64,000 nucleotides of DNA from Neodontobutis hainanensis (lineage: Eukaryota; Chordata; Actinopteri; Gobiiformes; Odontobutidae). Each line of letters opens with the position of its first letter. The first letter of the stretch is position 1. The position numbers and the translations under genes were made by a program. The stretch lies in assembly GCA_024349245.1 (NCBI GenBank), contig JALDNG010000023.1, positions 976,001 through 1,040,000 of the forward strand. The letters are read 5' to 3'. Below, piece after piece: positions 60,890-64,000 of this stretch. The notes under the pieces are model-generated. The model searched no databases and was not told where the DNA came from. It saw only the letters and a program-made list of their open reading frames with translations.

Positions 60890-61288
60890 AATTCATTCAT
60901 TCATTCTCTACCGCTTTGTCCCATTAGTGGTCGCGGGTGACTGGGGCCTATCCCAGCAGCTTTGGGCCTGAGGCGGGGTACACCCTGGACAAGGCCCAGT
61001 TAGTCGCAGGGCTGACATTTAGAGACAGACAGTGACAGACAACCATTCACTCTCACATTCATTCACTAGGGACCCTTTAGAGTTGCCAATTAACCTATAA
61101 ATGCATGTCTTTGGACAGTGGGAGGAAGCCAGAGTACCCGGAGAGAACCCACAGTAACACATGGAGGACATGCAGACTCCTCACAGAAAGACCAGAGTCG
61201 CCCGAGAATGTTTGAGTCGGCCGGGTTTTGAACTCACGACCTTCTTGCTGTAAGGCAGGAGTGTTAACCACTCTACCACGTGCACCCT
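60890..61288 (-). mobile_element. tRNA-derived SINE, second copy in opposite orientation
   Basis: Same family as 59307-59680 but on the minus strand: the head (GGTGCACGTGGTAGAGTGG) lies near 61288 and the tail (GGTAGAGAATGAATGAATG) at 60890. This copy keeps the region with GGCCTTGTCCAGGGTGTACC that is partly missing in the first copy. It lies between notum2 and rps15a. Confidence 0.75.
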
Positions 61289-61796
61289 AATACAAAAAAA
61301 AAAAAGTTAATTAAAAAAATTAAAAATACACAAATTTTCTGTGCAGTTAGTTCTACATGACATATCCTGTAAACAGTGATCAAAATTGAGAACGGAAGGC
61401 CTCACTCAACATTCTGTGCTGCATTAGGATACTGCATAAAGGCTCAAGTGCAGCAATTCAAACTTCAACAGTGATCAAATATTGTCACGGTGTATTATAT
61501 ATCTGAAACCTCATGAATATATTTGACAAATTATGTATGTAAATAGATTAGCCATCCTACCTAAAATTTTGAATGTGTTTTTTATAATAGCCTACACAAA
61601 AATCGATACATGTTTTTTTTAGGTAAATTTTCTTCTGCTGTAATTTTTTTACCACGACCACAAAGATACTGCAATTAGAAAAAAAACATTTTCTACATTT
61701 AAAAATGTTCGTTAATTACAGTAAATAGTAACATTGTGAGGCATCTTGCACTGAAAAGGTCTCAGACCTTTCCCATAATGCATTGCAGGTTTCTGC
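61289..61796. other. Upstream region of rps15a
   Basis: AT-rich sequence without a gene. It should contain the rps15a promoter at its right end; no clear TATA box was identified. Confidence 0.5.
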
Positions 61797-61827
61797 TACT
61801 TCCTCTTTCCGCCATATTGCAGAACCG
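61797..61827 (+). other. rps15a: Noncoding first exon of rps15a with a 5' TOP-like start
   Basis: A pyrimidine tract (CTACTTCCTCTTTCCGCC) leads into ATATTGCAGAACCG and a strong donor GTAAGA at 61828. A C-starting pyrimidine run is the 5' TOP signal of ribosomal protein mRNAs, which places them under growth-dependent (mTOR) translational control. The exact first base is inferred. Confidence 0.6.
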
Positions 61828-62492
61828 GTAAGATGTCTTTTTATACAGCCACCTTCAATCTTCTAAATATCTCAAGCATCAAAACAACGTTCATCACATT
61901 CAAATAATCTGATAAAAGCGTGTGCTTCAAGGAGTGTTTGGGGTTGATTATTGTCCCAATAGATATGACATTATTGCGTTTGAGCTTCACATTTCACTCG
62001 GCCACAGAGTTGGTGCGTTCAAAGCGCTCCTCTAACTGCTAGCTTAAATAGCAAAGAGATTCCTTGTCTAGAAAATAACACCAGTTCAATCGTCGTAATT
62101 GTTTCCTAGACACTTTGACACAAAACACTTTGTAACGAGTCTTGTTTGACTATAACAATGCTATGCTTTTCGTCCAGTGTTTAGCTCAACTATGCTAGGA
62201 AACGTTTATATTGTGCGTCTGAAGGACCATGCTTTCAGGACAGGATAAAATGTTCTTGAAGTAAGCCCATACTGCACTTGACAAATACGATGTTAAACTA
62301 AATACTGTTCTTGGCTTAATTGTGGAACGTACAAAGTTAGCATTTCTCTTGAGTGTTGAGGACAGACCTGCATATCAGCATGCTAAATCTTTGCTGGAGA
62401 AATCTTTCGTGGTAATTTAGGATTGTACAAGTACAGAGTATTGTACAGATGAACAGGCTTCTAGTGAAATCATTTAGTGTCTCTTGCTGTGA

Positions 62493-63262
<770 letters not shown>

Positions 63263-63875
63263 GTGAGATCCGCAGCCATCTCTTTTTGTATGATCTGTTT
63301 AACAGTTTCTTCTGCACGGAGGGCTGTTCCATAAAACTGGCTAACCCAATAAGATGGCTCATTTTATTTCTGTCACACTCAGTCACTATGGAAACGTATG
63401 CAGGCGGCTTAGCCTGGTCCAGAGCAGGTTTATGCTCAGGCTCAGCCCATACTTTTAGAGAATCAGAACTTTTATCACAAAATAGGTGTAAAAGCACTTT
63501 AGATTTGTCCCCCTATGTGTAATCATAAAACTTTACTAACAACTAGACTTAAATATTTAGCCAAATTAATAATTAGGCCTACGAGATTGATTATAATCTA
63601 CATGAGACTGGCAGTTTGGTTTGATATTGAATTTAAATGATGTATCTTACATGTTTGTGGATTAGCCTAGCTTTATTTTCCCAGTATTTTTCTGGAAATG
63701 TGTAACTTGAAAGAACCAGTTTAAGTCATCATTAACAGATTAAATTGTCTGTATTGTGTTACTCATGTGCAGCTCATAAGTAACACTTTGACTTGTCTTG
63801 TTCACTTGGTTATCTCACTGAAGTGAAATGCAGCGTATTTCTGCGTTTTTCCACTTCTCGCCCGTTTTCATTTAG

Positions 63876-64000
63876 CCTGGTTCTACCAGACTCTCGTACA
63901 TTTCATTTGTACAGAGAGTCTGGCCTCGCTCCATTGACAAGCGTTTACTTCCTTGTATGCGGGAACTCTGTTGAAGTTTAAAACTATTGGATCTGCCCAG
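63876..64000. mobile_element. Edge of a dispersed repeat with inverted arms
   Basis: CCAGACTCTCGTACA and TGTACAGAGAGTCTGG form a near-perfect hairpin separated by a few bases (about 63888-63923). The sequence then continues GCCTCGCTCCATTGACAAGC and GTATGCGGGAACTCTGTTG, which looks like a widespread fish repeat. It runs off the right edge, within the last rps15a intron. Family not assigned. Confidence 0.45.

Overview
The window is vertebrate nuclear DNA, most likely from a percomorph-type teleost fish. Six multi-exon protein genes have GT-AG introns, proteins close to their vertebrate orthologues, and fish-style repeats (tRNA-derived SINEs, Tc1/mariner-like MITEs, long CA and TA microsatellites). 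There are no operons, CRISPR arrays or prokaryotic features. I found no sign of an undescribed biological system; the points of interest are exon-level, regulatory and transposon details.

Left part, minus strand: the 5' portion of myh11 (smooth-muscle myosin heavy chain; 23 coding exons covering the motor, the neck and the first part of the rod, about 1,038 residues, with the gene running off the left edge), then cep20/fopnl (complete, 4 exons), then an ABCC-family transporter that I assign to abcc6 (complete, 31 exons, 1,510 codons before the stop). This matches the human 16p13.11 block MYH11-CEP20-ABCC1/ABCC6, with abcc6 on the same strand as myh11 as in human, and no abcc1 copy between cep20 and abcc6.

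Right part, plus strand: coq7 (complete, 6 exons, 217 aa), a notum-family Wnt deacylase (probably notum2; 11 coding exons, 528 aa) and rps15a (5' exons only; its last coding exon lies past the right edge). COQ7 and RPS15A are also neighbours on human 16p12.3, so the whole window is a compacted 16p-like segment. About 9.5 kb between abcc6 and coq7 and about 5.9 kb between coq7 and notum2 hold no gene I can support; they contain transposon remnants and a few weak candidate exons.

The genes do not form one pathway: contractile motor (myh11), centrosome/cilium (cep20), membrane efflux (abcc6), ubiquinone synthesis in mitochondria (coq7), extracellular Wnt inactivation (notum2) and ribosome (rps15a). 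Exon joins were checked by reading-frame phase by hand; 5' and 3' untranslated limits are mostly not determinable from the sequence alone.
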